The notes under the pieces are model-generated. The model was given only the letters and a program-made list of their open reading frames with translations. It searched no databases and was not told where the DNA came from. This document shows, in pieces, positions 42,180 to 52,905 of a DNA stretch of 64,000 nt. The DNA comes from Ichthyophis bannanicus (taxonomy: Eukaryota; Chordata; Amphibia; Gymnophiona; Ichthyophiidae). Made by a program: the position numbers and the translations under genes. Each line of letters opens with the position of its first letter. Position 1 is the first letter of the stretch. The stretch is from the NCBI GenBank assembly GCA_033557465.1, contig CM066033.1, positions 706,647,637-706,711,636 on the forward strand, read 5' to 3'.

Positions 42180-42333
42180 TGGAAATTACACTAACCTGGT
42201 AATTGTAGTTCCTGTAGGATCCAGTTTAGTCCTCCACAATCGGGTAGTGCACCTTCTACTGCAGCCTGGAGACTGGACCAATCAAATCTTCTGTAGTACA
42301 TATCCAGCAGGAGCTCCCAGAAGCCCCCCAGTG
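42180..42333 (-). repeat. Left terminal repeat of copy G
   Basis: Starts tggaaattacactaacctgg. It shares inverted tagtcctccacaatcggg, gtgcaccttctactgcag and tggaccaatcaaatcttctg with 48050-48184. Confidence 0.85.
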
Positions 42334-42670
42334 TACTAGTAACAAAGCATACTTAACAAAGCAACACATTAAATAATCATTAAATTATCATTACATTATC
42401 AGTAAACCCTTTTCTTCCCCCCCTGTAATAACCAACCTCCCTCCCCAAACGAGGAAGTCAGAACACCGCCTGGCGCCGAAACCAACGCCTTCCAATTTAC
42501 ACAGAGCACCCCTTCACAGAAATCTAGGGAGCTGGCTGAACTCCAAGAAAGGGAAGAGCCATAGCGATAAGCACGACTGTCAACAGAACCCGAACGGGAC
42601 GAAGAACCGTCCTACAGTCAACCGCTCGGAACAGCGCGCCGCAAGACTACACAGAGAGTTGGGAGGGAAG

Positions 42671-42765
42671 GAGGACTAAACTGGATCCTACAGGAACTAC
42701 AATTACCAGGTTAGTGTAATTTCCATTTCCTGTGCGGATATCCAGTTTAGTCCTCCACAATCGGG
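42671..42765 (-). repeat. ICR of copy G
   Basis: It joins aggaactacaattaccagg (complement of the left tip) with cctgtgcggatatccagttt (complement of the right tip). The joint falls near 42726. Confidence 0.85.
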
Positions 42766-42779
42766 ATGTAACAGAGCAG

Positions 42780-43870
42780 TTAAGACCGGGCGGGACCTTG
42801 CCAGCCGGCGCGCAGAACCGCCGATTCAAAACAGGAATCCCGAGCCGCTAATACATCCAGGCGATAGTGCCTGCTGAAAGCGTGCAGAGACAACCAAGTG
42901 GCCGCCCTACAGATATCCGCTGGCGGAACCAGGCAATGCTCCGCCCAAGAGGTCGCCTGAGCTCGAGTAGAATGAGCTCGAAGCCCCTCCGGAACTGGCC
43001 GCTGCTGCAACAGATACGCAGATGCGATCGCTTCCTTGAGCCATCTAGCAATGGAGGCCTTAGCCGCCGCCTCCCCTTTTCTTGCGCCCCCAAAGAGCAC
43101 AAAAAGCCGATCGGTCTTACGAAAGGACTCCGTAGACTGCAAATACCGACGCAGCGTGCGACCCACATCGAGCCGGTGAAGACCCTTGTCCACCGACTCG
43201 ACCGAGTTCGCCGAAAGGACCGGCAGAAACACTGCCTGATTCAAGTGAAAGGGAGACACCACCTTTGGAAGAAAAGAAGGCACCGGCCGGATCACAATCC
43301 GGTCCGCGGAAAACGACAAGAAAGGCTCTCGGCAGGACAAGGCCTGAAGATCCGAAATGCGCCGAGCCGAGCAAATGGCTACAAGAAAGACCGTCTTCAA
43401 AGTGAGATCCTTCAGGGACGCCCTCCGCAAGGGCTCAAAAGGTTCCCGCACCAGAGCCCGCAGGACTAAATTCAAATCCCACGGGGGAATCGGTGCTCTG
43501 CGGGAAGGCCGCAAATGAAAAACAGCGGTCAAGAAACGCCGCACATCCGCATGAGCGCTGAGAATGCGGCCTAAAACCTTGCCTCTATAGCAGGAGATCG
43601 CTGCCAACTGAACCTTCAGGGAACTGGCCGCGAGGCCTTTCTCGAACCCATCCTGAAGGAAGCTTAACACGACGGCCACAGAGACCGTCGCCGCCCGGAC
43701 TCCCCGCCGGGAGCACCAGTCCTCAAAAATCCTCCAGATTCGAACATAAGTAAGAGAAGTGGATGACTTTCTTGCCCGCAGTAGGGTGGAAATCACCGCG
43801 GGCGAATAACCCTTCTTTTTCAGCCGAGCCCTCTCAATGGCCAAACCGTAAGCGAGAATCGAGCCACCTG
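42780..43870 (-). CDS. Tyrosine recombinase, copy G
   Basis: This is the C-terminal third of a 959-codon open frame that starts at 45659. The N-terminal domain has STLLRARKSSTSLTYVRIW and DGFEKGLAASSLKVQLAAIS. Catalytic residues are visible: the Arg of CSARRISDL, H-x-x-R in AHSTRAQ, the Trp of AATWLS and the Tyr of RHYRLD. No stop interrupts it, so it is the most complete recombinase in the window. Where translation would begin is unclear. The family joins circular cDNA to its target. Confidence 0.82.
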
Positions 43871-44923
43871 GGGCATCCGCAGGGGGCCCTGAAGAAGAAG
43901 GTCCGGCAGCGCGGGCAGGCGCCAAGGCACGCCGTCTCGAAGTCTGACTAGCTCGGCATACCAGGGCCTCCGGGGCCAATCCGGAGCCACCAGCAGCACT
44001 CTGCCCTGATGACACTCGATGCGCTGGACGACCCGGCCGATCAGCGCCCACGGAGGGAAGACATACAGAAGCCCGGACGTCGGCCACGGCTGAATGAGAG
44101 CGTCGAGCCCTTCGGACATTCGCTCCCGCCGTCTGCTGAAGAAGCGACTCGTCTTGGCCGTCTGGAAGGTCGCCATGAGATCCATGATGGGCGGACCCCA
44201 CCGCCGCACTATTTGCGCATACACCTGTGGATTTAACTCCCACTCTCCGGGGTCCACTCGCACTCTGCTGAGAAAGTCGGCCTGGACATTTTCCGCGCCC
44301 GCTATGTGCGCCGCTGATATTGCCGGCAGACGAGTCTCCACCCAACTGAACAAGGCTGTCGCCTCTGTTTCCAGGGCCACACTCCCTGTGCCCCCTTGGC
44401 GATTGATGTAAGCCACCATGGTCGCATTGTCCGACCAGACCCGGACAGGTCGACCCCGGACCAGTGGCTCCAGGGCCAATAGAGCTAGCCGCACCGCCCG
44501 AAGCTCGAGACGGTTGATCGACCAAGACGCTTCCTGGGAGGACCACACCCCCTGAGTGAAGCGGGTCTCGCAGTGCGCTCCCCAACCTGCTAAGCTCGCA
44601 TTCGTTGTGAGGGGAACCCACAGAGGAGGCTCCAAGGGAACCCCCCGCGTCAGATTCTCGGGAGAGAGCCACCAACGGAGCAAAAGACGCACCGCCTTCG
44701 GGCAGGGCAGTCTCTTGTTCAAGGAGTCGCACTGGTTGGACCACCGGCGAAGGAGCGCCCTCTGCAGCGGGCGCATGTGGAACCGCGCCCACGGTACCAC
44801 CTCCAAGGTCGCCGCCATCGTTCCGAGAAGCCTCAGGTACCACCACGCCGACGGAGCGGGCATGCCCCGAAAGAGTCGGACAAGAGCCCGCAACGCCCGG
44901 ACGCGGCGCTCGGGGAGGCACAC
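43820..44923 (-). CDS. RNase H and following segment, copy G
   Basis: 367 codons open. It begins in the RT thumb-connection area (LRLLGTMAATLEVVPWARFH). RNase H follows with LTTNASLAGWGAH (the usual Asp of TTDAS is Asn), INRLELRAVRLALLAL, VWSDNATMVAYINRQGG and NVQADFLSRV. The tail reads YVFPPWALIGRVVQRI and LLVAPDWPRRPWY, the conserved DIRS block before the recombinase. It overlaps the recombinase frame by about 50 bases. Confidence 0.8.
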   Translation of the reverse strand: MCLPERRVRALRALVRLFRGMPAPSAWWYLRLLGTMAATLEVVPWARFHMRPLQRALLRRWSNQCDSLNKRLPCPKAVRLLLRWWLSPENLTRGVPLEPPLWVPLTTNASLAGWGAHCETRFTQGVWSSQEASWSINRLELRAVRLALLALEPLVRGRPVRVWSDNATMVAYINRQGGTGSVALETEATALFSWVETRLPAISAAHIAGAENVQADFLSRVRVDPGEWELNPQVYAQIVRRWGPPIMDLMATFQTAKTSRFFSRRRERMSEGLDALIQPWPTSGLLYVFPPWALIGRVVQRIECHQGRVLLVAPDWPRRPWYAELVRLRDGVPWRLPALPDLLLQGPLRMPQVARFSLTVWPLRGLG

Positions 44924-45850
44924 CAGCCCCCGGGGCGGTGTCGAAGCGCACCCCCAGATACTCGAGGTCCTGCGTGGGACGCAGACAACTTTTTCGTTCG
45001 TTCACCACCCAGCCGAGAGACCGCAGCAGAGCCACTACCCTGCTCGTGACTCGCAAGCACTCCCGACTGGACTTTGCCCGAATCAACCAGTCGTCGAGAT
45101 ATGGATGGACCAAGATGCCCTCCTTGCGCAAGGCCGCCGCAACGACCACCATCACCTTTGTGAAGGTGCGCGGAGCCGTGGCTAAGCCGAACGGCATGGC
45201 CCGGAACTGGAAGTGGCCCCACGGAAACGCAAAGCGGAGAAACCGCTGATGAGATGGATGTATCGGGATGTGCAAATAGGCCTCTGTAAGATCGAGGGAC
45301 GTCAAAACTCCCCCTGTCGTACTGCTACAATGACTGACCGCAGAGTTTCCATACGGAAGTGCGGCACCCTGAGCGCGCGATTGACGCCTTTGAGATCCAA
45401 GATCGGATGCAGAGAATCGCCCTTTTTGGGGACCACAAAATAGATGGAGTAACGACCGGCGCCTCTTTCCAAGAGAGGAACCGGGACCACCGCTCCCAGT
45501 GCTAACAACCGAGCCAGGGTCACGCGGATGTCCCGCGTCTTTTGTTCGCCCCTGCTGGGCGACAGAACAAAGGCATCCGGAAGCAGGGATGCAAATTCTA
45601 GAGCATAACCCTCTTCTATAATCTGTAGCACCCAGCGATCTGACGTAATTTGGGCCCAAGACGGAAGAAAGTCGTGCAAACGACCCCCGATAATCGGGCC
45701 TCCCTCCAGAGCCCGCCTCGCGTCATTGTGGCTTGCGCCCAAAGGAAGACGCCGAGGGAGAGGCGGCTCCGGAGAAGCCTCTGCCGGCCCCTCTGAAACC
45801 ACGAAATCCCTGATTACGGGCTCCAAAACCGGCCCCGCTGCGAGGCCCAC
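44900..45850 (-). pseudogene. Reverse transcriptase, copy G (two frames)
   Basis: The N-terminal part (45302-45850) reads WAQITSDRWVLQIIEEGY and YFVVPKKGDSLHPILDL in the RNase H frame. The palm (about 44930-45310) is in the recombinase frame: LTSLDLTEAYLHIPI, MPFGLATAPRTFTKVM and YLDDW. Two compensating shifts therefore separate parts of one protein. Confidence 0.78.
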
Positions 45851-47225
45851 AGGCGGGAGGACCGAAACCTGCGCTGATCCCGAAAGGACCCCCGCGCCGA
45901 GGTGGAGGACCTGTTGGCCCTTGGCCTATCCTCCGGAAGCCGGCCCCCTTGGACTCACCGAGCTCCTTTACCAGTTTCTCGAGAGCCTCCCCAAATAACA
46001 ATCTGCCCTTAAAGGGCAGTTTACCGAGGCGGGACTTGGAAGAACCGTCAGCCGCCCAGTTGCGCAACCATAGGGACCGGCGCGCTGCCACGCGGACGCC
46101 ATACTATTAGCCAATGCGCGGATTAAATCATAAAACAGATCCGCCAAGTAGGCCGAGCCGGACTCCAGCCGGGTAACCTCCAACAGGCCTTGCTGGTCTA
46201 AGCCGGGGCTCGAGCGCAAGCGCTGCGACCACCGCAGACACGACCGAGCCACCCAAGCCCCGCAAATAGAGGCTTGCAATGACACGGCATCCGTATCGAA
46301 GGTTTGCTTCAGCAAATTATCAATCTTCTTATCCTGCCCGTCCTTGAGGGCCGCCGCCCCCTCAACCGGGATGGTGGTTTTCTTGGTCACTGCGGAAACC
46401 GCAGCATCCACTCGCGGAGACTTAAACAAGTCCCTGTCCTTGTCGGCGAGGGGATAAAGCCGATTCATGGTCCGAATCCCCTTCAAACCGGATTCCGGGT
46501 GCTCCCACTCCGCCTGTATCATCTGTTCCACCACGCGGTGGACGGGAAAAAAACCACCTGGGTATCCCTGACGGCCTGAATGAGAGGCTCCTCCAGACCC
46601 TCTTCCTCCAGGGACCGCACTGCCGAAAGGTTAAGTGCCTGAAGGGACTCCGTAACCAGAGGAACCAGCTCGTCCTTCCGAAACACCCGAATGATCCGAG
46701 CCTGATCCTCCGGCTCGGGGATCTCCACATCCTCCAATTCCTCCGCTTCAGTCTCAGGATCGCCCTCCGCCTCGGACTCCAGAAGCCCCAGGGCGTCCTG
46801 CTCCTGTTCCCCCAACCGGAGCCGCTTGACCCCGGGTGGAGAGGAGCGCTGAGCCACCCCAGTGACCCCCGAGGGGAGAGAGGGGGGCCCAACCTCCGGC
46901 CACTGACCGGACCTGCTCAAGTGGAAAGCCTGATGCATGAGGAGAACAAAATCAGGGGAGAATTCCATAGGTGGGACAACTATAGCCCCTGCTGGAGCGC
47001 AGCCACCGACCCACTGGCCGGTGGAACCGACCCAGACTGAGGGATGCTCGGAGAAGAAAGGACACTGTCCCCTGAAGTAGAAGCATCCCCAGGGGTAGCC
47101 TGCTCCTGGACATGCACAGAGTGTTCCAGCTCTGCGGGCACTGCAGCGCAGCCCCTGCAGATGCCAGAGTCAGTCCCTGCCGCTCTGCGGGACCCACAAA
47201 TCACACATTGGGGCTTGGAAGCCAT
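45723..47225 (-). pseudogene. Gag remnant, copy G
   Basis: It starts MASKPQCVICGSRRAAG at 47225 with paired cysteines (CVIC, CRGC), similar in layout to the Gag starts of the other family. An acidic stretch (46519-46968), a helical core (45968-46534) and a Gly/Arg-rich tail (45723-46091, RRGGPFGI and GFRGFRGAG) follow in three frames. It is broken by frameshifts. Confidence 0.7.
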
Positions 47226-47229
47226 CCCA

Positions 47230-48049
47230 AGACCACCTCTGCCCAGCGGGATAGAAGGGAACCGGCACAGAAAAGCCCACCCACAGGGGCAATCTCATGC
47301 AAATCAGTCCCGGATGAATAATAAAACGTTTTTTTTTTTTTTTGCAAGAAACAAACACACTCCCCAGACTCCCAGGGGTGCCCTGAGCAAAATCGCCAGC
47401 AAAAGGAACCCCAAAAACCCCAGGGGAACCTGTGCACAAGTGATCAAAAGTGCCTCTAAAAGCACACTTTATAAATCCAAAATGGCCGCCGCACTTTTTC
47501 ACCCGCGGTAAAAAACGGCGCGAAAATACAAAGACAAATAAATAATATGTAAAAGAAAGAAAACGACCCTCAGAAACAGGGCAAACGATCAAATTTAGGA
47601 AAAATTGCCAAATGGGCTCAGGAGAGCCTACAGAACGCTGGCAGCTCTGACAAGAGAGCACTGCTCACAAATACAGACATAAAATGAAAACTCCTACCAG
47701 CTCAGGAACAGCAAGGACACAGCCAACTTCACACAGTGTCAGCCAATGCTGTATCAGGTATGGCTTTTCCCCGTACAGTGAAGGGGAAGCTCACCCAAGG
47801 CTGATAAAATTAGCCAGGCAAGAAGACAGGAGCCTGCAGGTCTGACTTCCTCCCGAGTCTCCTGTGCCAAAGCACTAGAGAGGCATGTTTCTTTCACTTT
47901 TCCTTTTAAAGATACAACTAGCTATTAAATAAATAGCAAATAAATGTCCCAAAAACAAACCCTAAAAGACTAACTAACAAGTGTTTGCTCCTTCAAGAGT
48001 CACTCAGTGTGCCCAGCAAGGGCACAGACGTCTTCAAGCTGCAAGAGAC
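47230..48049. other. Leader of copy G, no gene seen
   Basis: Lies between the gag start and the right terminal repeat. It contains a run of T near 47331-47343 (poly-A on the element's strand) and no frame with a recognisable product. Confidence 0.6.
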
Positions 48050-48184
48050 TGGACACACTGGGAGGCTTCTGGGAGCTCCTGCTGGATATGTACTACAGAA
48101 GATTTGATTGGTCCAGTCTCCAGGCTGCAGTAGAAGGTGCACTACCCGATTGTGGAGGACTAAACTGGATATCCGCACAGGAAA
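48050..48184 (-). repeat. Right terminal repeat of copy G
   Basis: Inverse of 42180-42333, ending gaggactaaactggatatcc gcacaggaaa. The 3' flank is CR1 linker sequence. Confidence 0.85.
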
Positions 48185-50054
48185 GCATCTTTCAGGAAAT
48201 GGAAAAAAGAGCCAAACGACGAAACCTGGAAACAGCACAAGCACTGGCAAGTCAAATGCAAGGCATTGATAAAGCAGGCAAAGAGAGAATTTGAGAAGAA
48301 GCTTGCTGCGGAAGCAAAAACGCGAAATAAAGACCTTTTCAAGTACATTCGTAGCAAAAAACCTGTGAGAGAGTCAGTTGGTCCATTAGATGATAAAGGG
48401 GTTAAAGGAGCACCAAGAGGCGACAAGGCGATAGCGGAGAGACTGAATGAACTCTTTGCTTCGGTCTTTACTGAGGAAGATGTAGGGATGTTACCCATGA
48501 CTGAAGTATTTAAAGGTGCGGAAGAATTGAAGGAAATATCGATACATCGGGAAGATGTCTTACAACTATTAGATAAACTGAAGAGTAGCAAATCACCTGG
48601 GCCGGATGGTATACATCCAAGGGTGTTGAAAGAACTGAAATATGAGATTGCAGACCTGCTATCAGTAATCTATGAACTATCATTAAAATCATCTCTAATA
48701 CCTGAAGATTGGAGGATCGCCAATGTAACACCAATTTTTAAAAAGGGTTCCAGGGGTGATCCGGGGAAACTATAGACCGGTGAGCCTGACGTCAGTACCA
48801 GGAAAAATGGTAGAAACCATCATAAAGAATACAATTACTCAGCATGTAGATAGTCACAACCTAATGGGAGACAGTCAACATGGCTTTAGACAAGGAAGAT
48901 CTTGTCTTACTAATCTGTTATGTTTTTTTGAAGGAGTGAATAAACAGGTGGACAAAGGTGAGTCAGTTGATATTGTGTATCTGGACTTTCAGAAAGCCTT
49001 TGACAAGGTCCCTCATCAGAGACGTTTGGCAAAACTAAAGAGTCATGGGATAGGAGGCAGTGTACTATTGTGGATCAGGAACTGGTTAAAAGATAGAAAG
49101 CAGAGGGTAGGGCTAAATGGCCAATTTTCCCAATGGAGAAAGGTGAATAGTGGTGTACCCCAGGGATCTGTGCTGGGTCCGCTGCTTTTTGACATATTCA
49201 TAAATGACCTGGAAAGTGGAATAACGAGTGAGGTTATCAAATTTGCAGATGAGACAAAACTATTTAAAGTTGTTAAAACCCAAGAGGATTGTGAAAAATT
49301 GCAAGAGGATCTTGATAAATTGGAAGAATGGGCATCAAAATGGCAGATGAAATTTAATGTGGACAAGTGCAAGGTTATGCACCTAGGGAACAACCCAAAC
49401 TATGGTTACACGATGCAAGGTTCCACATTAGGAACCACCACCCAGGAAAAAGATTTAGGCGTCATTGTGGATACCATGTTAAAACCCTCGGCCCAGTGTG
49501 CAGCGGCGGCCAAGAGAGCAAATAGAATGCTAGGTATGATAAGGAAAGGAATGGAAAATAAAACAAAATATATTATAATGCCTCTATATCGTTCCATGGT
49601 GAGACCGCACCTTGAATATTGTGTGCAATTCTGGTAGCCGTATCTTAAAAAGGATATAGCGATTTTAGAAAAGGTTCAGAGAAGAGCCACCAAAATGGTA
49701 AAGGGGATGGAAGGATACTCCTATGAAGAAAGGCTAAAAAGGTTAGGGCTCTTTAACCTGGAAAAGAGACGGCTGAGGGGAGATATGAAAGAAGTCTATA
49801 AATTAATGAACGGAGTGGAACGTGTAAACGTAGATCGATTGTTTACGCTATCAGAATATAGAAAGACTAGGGGACATGCAATGAAGCTACAGGGTAAACT
49901 ATTTAAGACTAATAAAAGAAAATATTTTTTCACTCACCGTGTAATCAAACTCTGGAATTTGTTACCGGAGGATGTAGTAAAGGCTGTTAGTGTAGCTGGG
50001 TTTAAAAAAGGTTTGGACAAGTTCCTGGAGGAAAGGTCCATAAACCATTATTAA
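48185..50054 (+). pseudogene. CR1 ORF2, reverse transcriptase part
   Basis: It continues the linker from 42179 in phase (EFEKKLAAEA, FKYIRSKKPVRESVG). RT then reads [70 protein letters not shown] and a FADETKLF box (the usual FADD carries one change). The C-terminus ends near 50054. There is one frameshift near 48760 and one stop at 49636-49638. Otherwise it is well kept, so this copy is not very old. Confidence 0.85.
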
Positions 50055-50221
50055 GAAGTGACCGAAGATATCAATGCTTGACCCAGTACAAGCATTGTGG
50101 AACTTGTGTCTCTTGGGGAAACTGCTAGGTACATATGACCTAGATTGGCCACTGTTGGAAACAGAATACTGGGCTTGATGGACCTTGGTCTGACCCAGTA
50201 TGGCATATCTTATGTTCTTAT

Positions 50222-50520
50222 GAGAATAGGCCTGAGATCCCCTGTTCTCTTTGGTACTAGGAAGTACCTGGAGTAGAAACCGTGACCTTGTAGGTGGAGA
50301 GGCACAGGCTCCACCGCCTGGTCTCGTAACAGACCCTGGAGCTCCTGCAGGAGGAGGGCTGTATGAAGAGGAGGCCTTGGAGGCTCTCCTGGAAAATAGG
50401 GAGGAGGCAACTGATGAAATGAAGCAGGTAGCCCTTGTGGACTATGCTTAAGACCCAGTTATCCCCTGTAATGAGTGGCACCGGTGGGCAAACAGGGCTA
50501 GGCGACCTCCTGTGCAGGGA
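50222..50520 (-). pseudogene. RT N-terminal region, copy F
   Basis: It resumes copy F after the CR1: PPYFPGEPPRPPLHTALLLQ, EPVPLHLQGHGFYSRYFLVP, then cut at the CR1 3' end. It matches copy C at 31822-32100. The RT palm with YLDDW is missing. Confidence 0.82.
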
Positions 50521-50556
50521 TGGGACAGCAGAGACGGAGAGGCTATGCCTTGGAAG

Positions 50557-52488
50557 TCAAAAACCCCCACCCTGCTGTGTGGGAGCAGGAGCCGGGGGCT
50601 TGGGGGCCTTCTGCCTACGGGGCCCATGTCCCTGACCCTTGGCCTGCTGACCCTGTGGAGGAGCGGGGGAGGCCTGGTAAGGTGGGAACTGTTTGTAGGC
50701 AGTCGCCTTCCTCGTGTAAAAGGACTTTTTACCCGAGCCCTTCTTCTTGTGTGAAGGGGCAGAAGTCTTTCGAGACAGCCTTGTCCTCATGAGGTGCTCG
50801 GTCTCGAGCTCAGCAGCCTTCTCGGCCATGGGCTTGCCAAAAAAGTTCTCACCTTGGCAAGGGACATCGACCAACTTGTCCTGAACCCATGGCTCGAGGT
50901 CCGATGACTGCAGCCATGCCTGGCGTCGAGCCGCAATGCTGGTAGCTGCAACACGGGCCGAGGCCTCGAAGCCATCGTAGGCCGCACGGGACATGAACTT
51001 AGAGCATTCCCGGATCCACGAAGACAAGGACTTGAACCTCTGTAAAGGTTCCCCGGAGAGACCAGCAGAGAACCTGGCAAGCTCCTTTGCCAGGTCCCAC
51101 AAGTACATGCCCATGTACAGCTGGTAAGACTGGACACGGCAAGCAAGCATCGAGCCCTGGAAGCACTTTCTACCGAACGCATCCAGATTCCGGGCCTCCC
51201 TGCCAGGGGGCACCGAGAAGTGCATCTTCTGACTTTTCTGACGATGCATGGCCGATTCCACCACCATGGAATGGTGAAATCCAGGGCTCTTGCGGAGTCA
51301 ATAAATGGAATCGACCCGCTTGCTCAGAACCGGCGCCGAGGCCGGTGCCTCCCACATCCGGAAGAGAGGAGCCATTCCAGCATCGGAGAACCGGCACAGT
51401 AAAGGCCTCCTTCGGAGGAGAGTCATACTGGAGGGCCTCGAGCTATTCGGCTCGAGGCTCCTCCTCGGGATCTGCCGGGATCGCCAAAGCAGTGGCCATA
51501 TCCTGCACAAACTCCGAGAACCGGGTATCCTCCGGAGGGGACCTACTCCAGGGCTCAGACTGCGGTGAGTCCGACGGGACGCCCCGAGTCTAGAAGGTAT
51601 CGGGGGACTCTTCATCCTCCGTCTCCCAGGCGGACTCGTCCAAAGAGGAGTCGGGCTCCGACCGCACAGGGCCCAGCAGCACCCGCCCCGACCCCGAAGG
51701 CACCGGCATCGACGCCCTCGGTCCCGAACGGGAGGTCGAGGGTGACCGCGACCGAGGACGACCTCGAGCCTTCATGGTCTCGAGTATCGGCTCGGTCTCC
51801 GGGGTCGACTTCGACGTCGATGTCCCGGTGGTCGGGGCAGATGCGCCAGCGAGGCTGGCCATCAGCACCCGCTGCTGATCCATGAAGGCAGACAGTCTGC
51901 ACTACACAAGGCTGTCAGCCTGAGACCCAGCTCCGGAGACTCAGCAGCTACCGACTCGGGCCCCAGCGGCGCCGGGCCCGACGTCGGCTCCCTGGGAGGA
52001 GAGTCCTCGAGGACAACAGGACTTATGTGTCCAGCAGACTCCGGCTCCACCCGAGGTACTTCTGACGGCTTCTCCTATTCCGCGGGCCCGGGACGGCGGT
52101 CGGGGGTACGAGACCTAGCCCTCGAAGAGCCAGGGACCTCCTCCAACGCCGCCCTCGCGAGCCGCTTCTTCCTCTTTCGCTCCCGCTCGGGGGACCCCCT
52201 CTCCGAGGAACCCCGACGATGCTCGGGGTCAGATTCCCGAGGCCTCGGACGAGGTCAGATTCCCGAGGCCTCGGACGAGGTCCGGGCCCGGCCTGAGGCC
52301 GAAGCGGAGAAAAGCCTTTCCTTTTGGTGCTGACGACTTCGAAGTGCCTTATTGGACATTTTTCCACACGGTCCACAGATCTTAGGATCATGATCAGGAC
52401 CGAGGCACCGAAGGCAGCAGTCGTGTGTGTCGGTGAGACGCATTAGTTTCTTACACTGATCACACTTCTTAAAACCACTGGAAGCCAT
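50557..52488 (-). pseudogene. Gag, copy F (frameshifted)
   Basis: The start (52255-52488) reads MASSGFKKCDQCKKLMR with CDQC and CLRC pairs. A serine/acid-rich middle (51298-51885) follows in shifting frames. The C-terminal 236-codon frame (50557-51267) has MVVESAMHRQKSQKMH, PPGREARNLDAFGRK, LQSSDLEPWVQDKLVDVP and a basic tail. It is very close to copy C gag. A short tandem duplication (about 52231-52280, gattcccgaggcctcggacg) adds to the decay. Confidence 0.8.
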
Positions 52489-52753
52489 CGGAGAAAAAAA
52501 AGAGTCCCCGCAAGGTCAAAGGACCGGCCTTCCAAGGAAAAGGAAAAAAAGGGCACGAACGCCAGCCACGAAGGGCAAAAACTGAAAAAATAAGATCGGG
52601 CACGATACCGGTGTACCGAACCCGGCGAGAATGGGAACCGGCATCGAACCGGAGAAAAAAACGCAAAGAAATCGCAAAGAATTGACGACAAAATCTAACT
52701 ATTTTCCGGGTGAACTAGGACACACATCTGAAGGACTCCACGGAAAAAGAGAG

Positions 52754-52905
52754 AATGAGCAAGATGGCACCTTTAGGCGGGAAGGGGACCGCGCATGCGT
52801 GCAGTATTCCCAAAGGCTTTCATAGAAAGCTGGGGAAATTCTCCGCAAGGGCTCCATCGACGTCACCCATATGTGAGGACTGACTTCCTGCTTGGTCCTG
52901 GAGAA
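52754..52905 (-). repeat. Right terminal repeat of copy F
   Basis: gagcaagatggcacctttag through cttggtcctggagaa; inverse of the left repeat. The flank cagccagaacc belongs to repeat H. Confidence 0.88.

Larger units (their letters stand above)
42180..48184 (-). mobile_element. DIRS-like copy G (second family)
   Basis: About 6.0 kb, more GC-rich than copies A-F and distinct from them. It has inverted terminal repeats, an ICR (42671-42765), recombinase, RT/RNase H and gag on the minus strand. It sits inside CR1 ORF2. Removing it leaves gccaaaaaa|gcatct, which restores the CR1 reading frame with no extra or missing base. Gag and RT have frameshifts; the recombinase is open. Confidence 0.88.
41071..50221 (+). 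mobile_element. CR1 LINE, nearly complete ORF2, interrupted by DIRS copy G
   Basis: Endonuclease (41076-42179) and RT (48185-50054) read through once G is left out. The 3' end at 50221 carries the CR1-type gaccttggtctgacccagtatgg block and short ttatgttcttatg repeats. It is inserted in copy F, where about 450 bp of RT sequence is missing. No ORF1 is seen. Confidence 0.88.
38326..52905 (-). mobile_element. DIRS-like copy F carrying a CR1 LINE and copy G
   Basis: Same family as C, with ends agagtagtta... and ...ctggagaa as its ICR predicts. The recombinase N-terminal region is replaced by about 200 bp (39590-39795). The RT core is missing where a CR1-containing block (40610-50221) sits. Gag is at 50557-52488. 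F lies on the minus strand inside the plus-strand relic H. Confidence 0.88.

Noticed and set aside
42180..48184. A host gene cluster, because of high GC and long open frames
   Set aside because: The frames encode DIRS Gag, RT, RNase H and recombinase, and the block is bounded by inverted terminal repeats.
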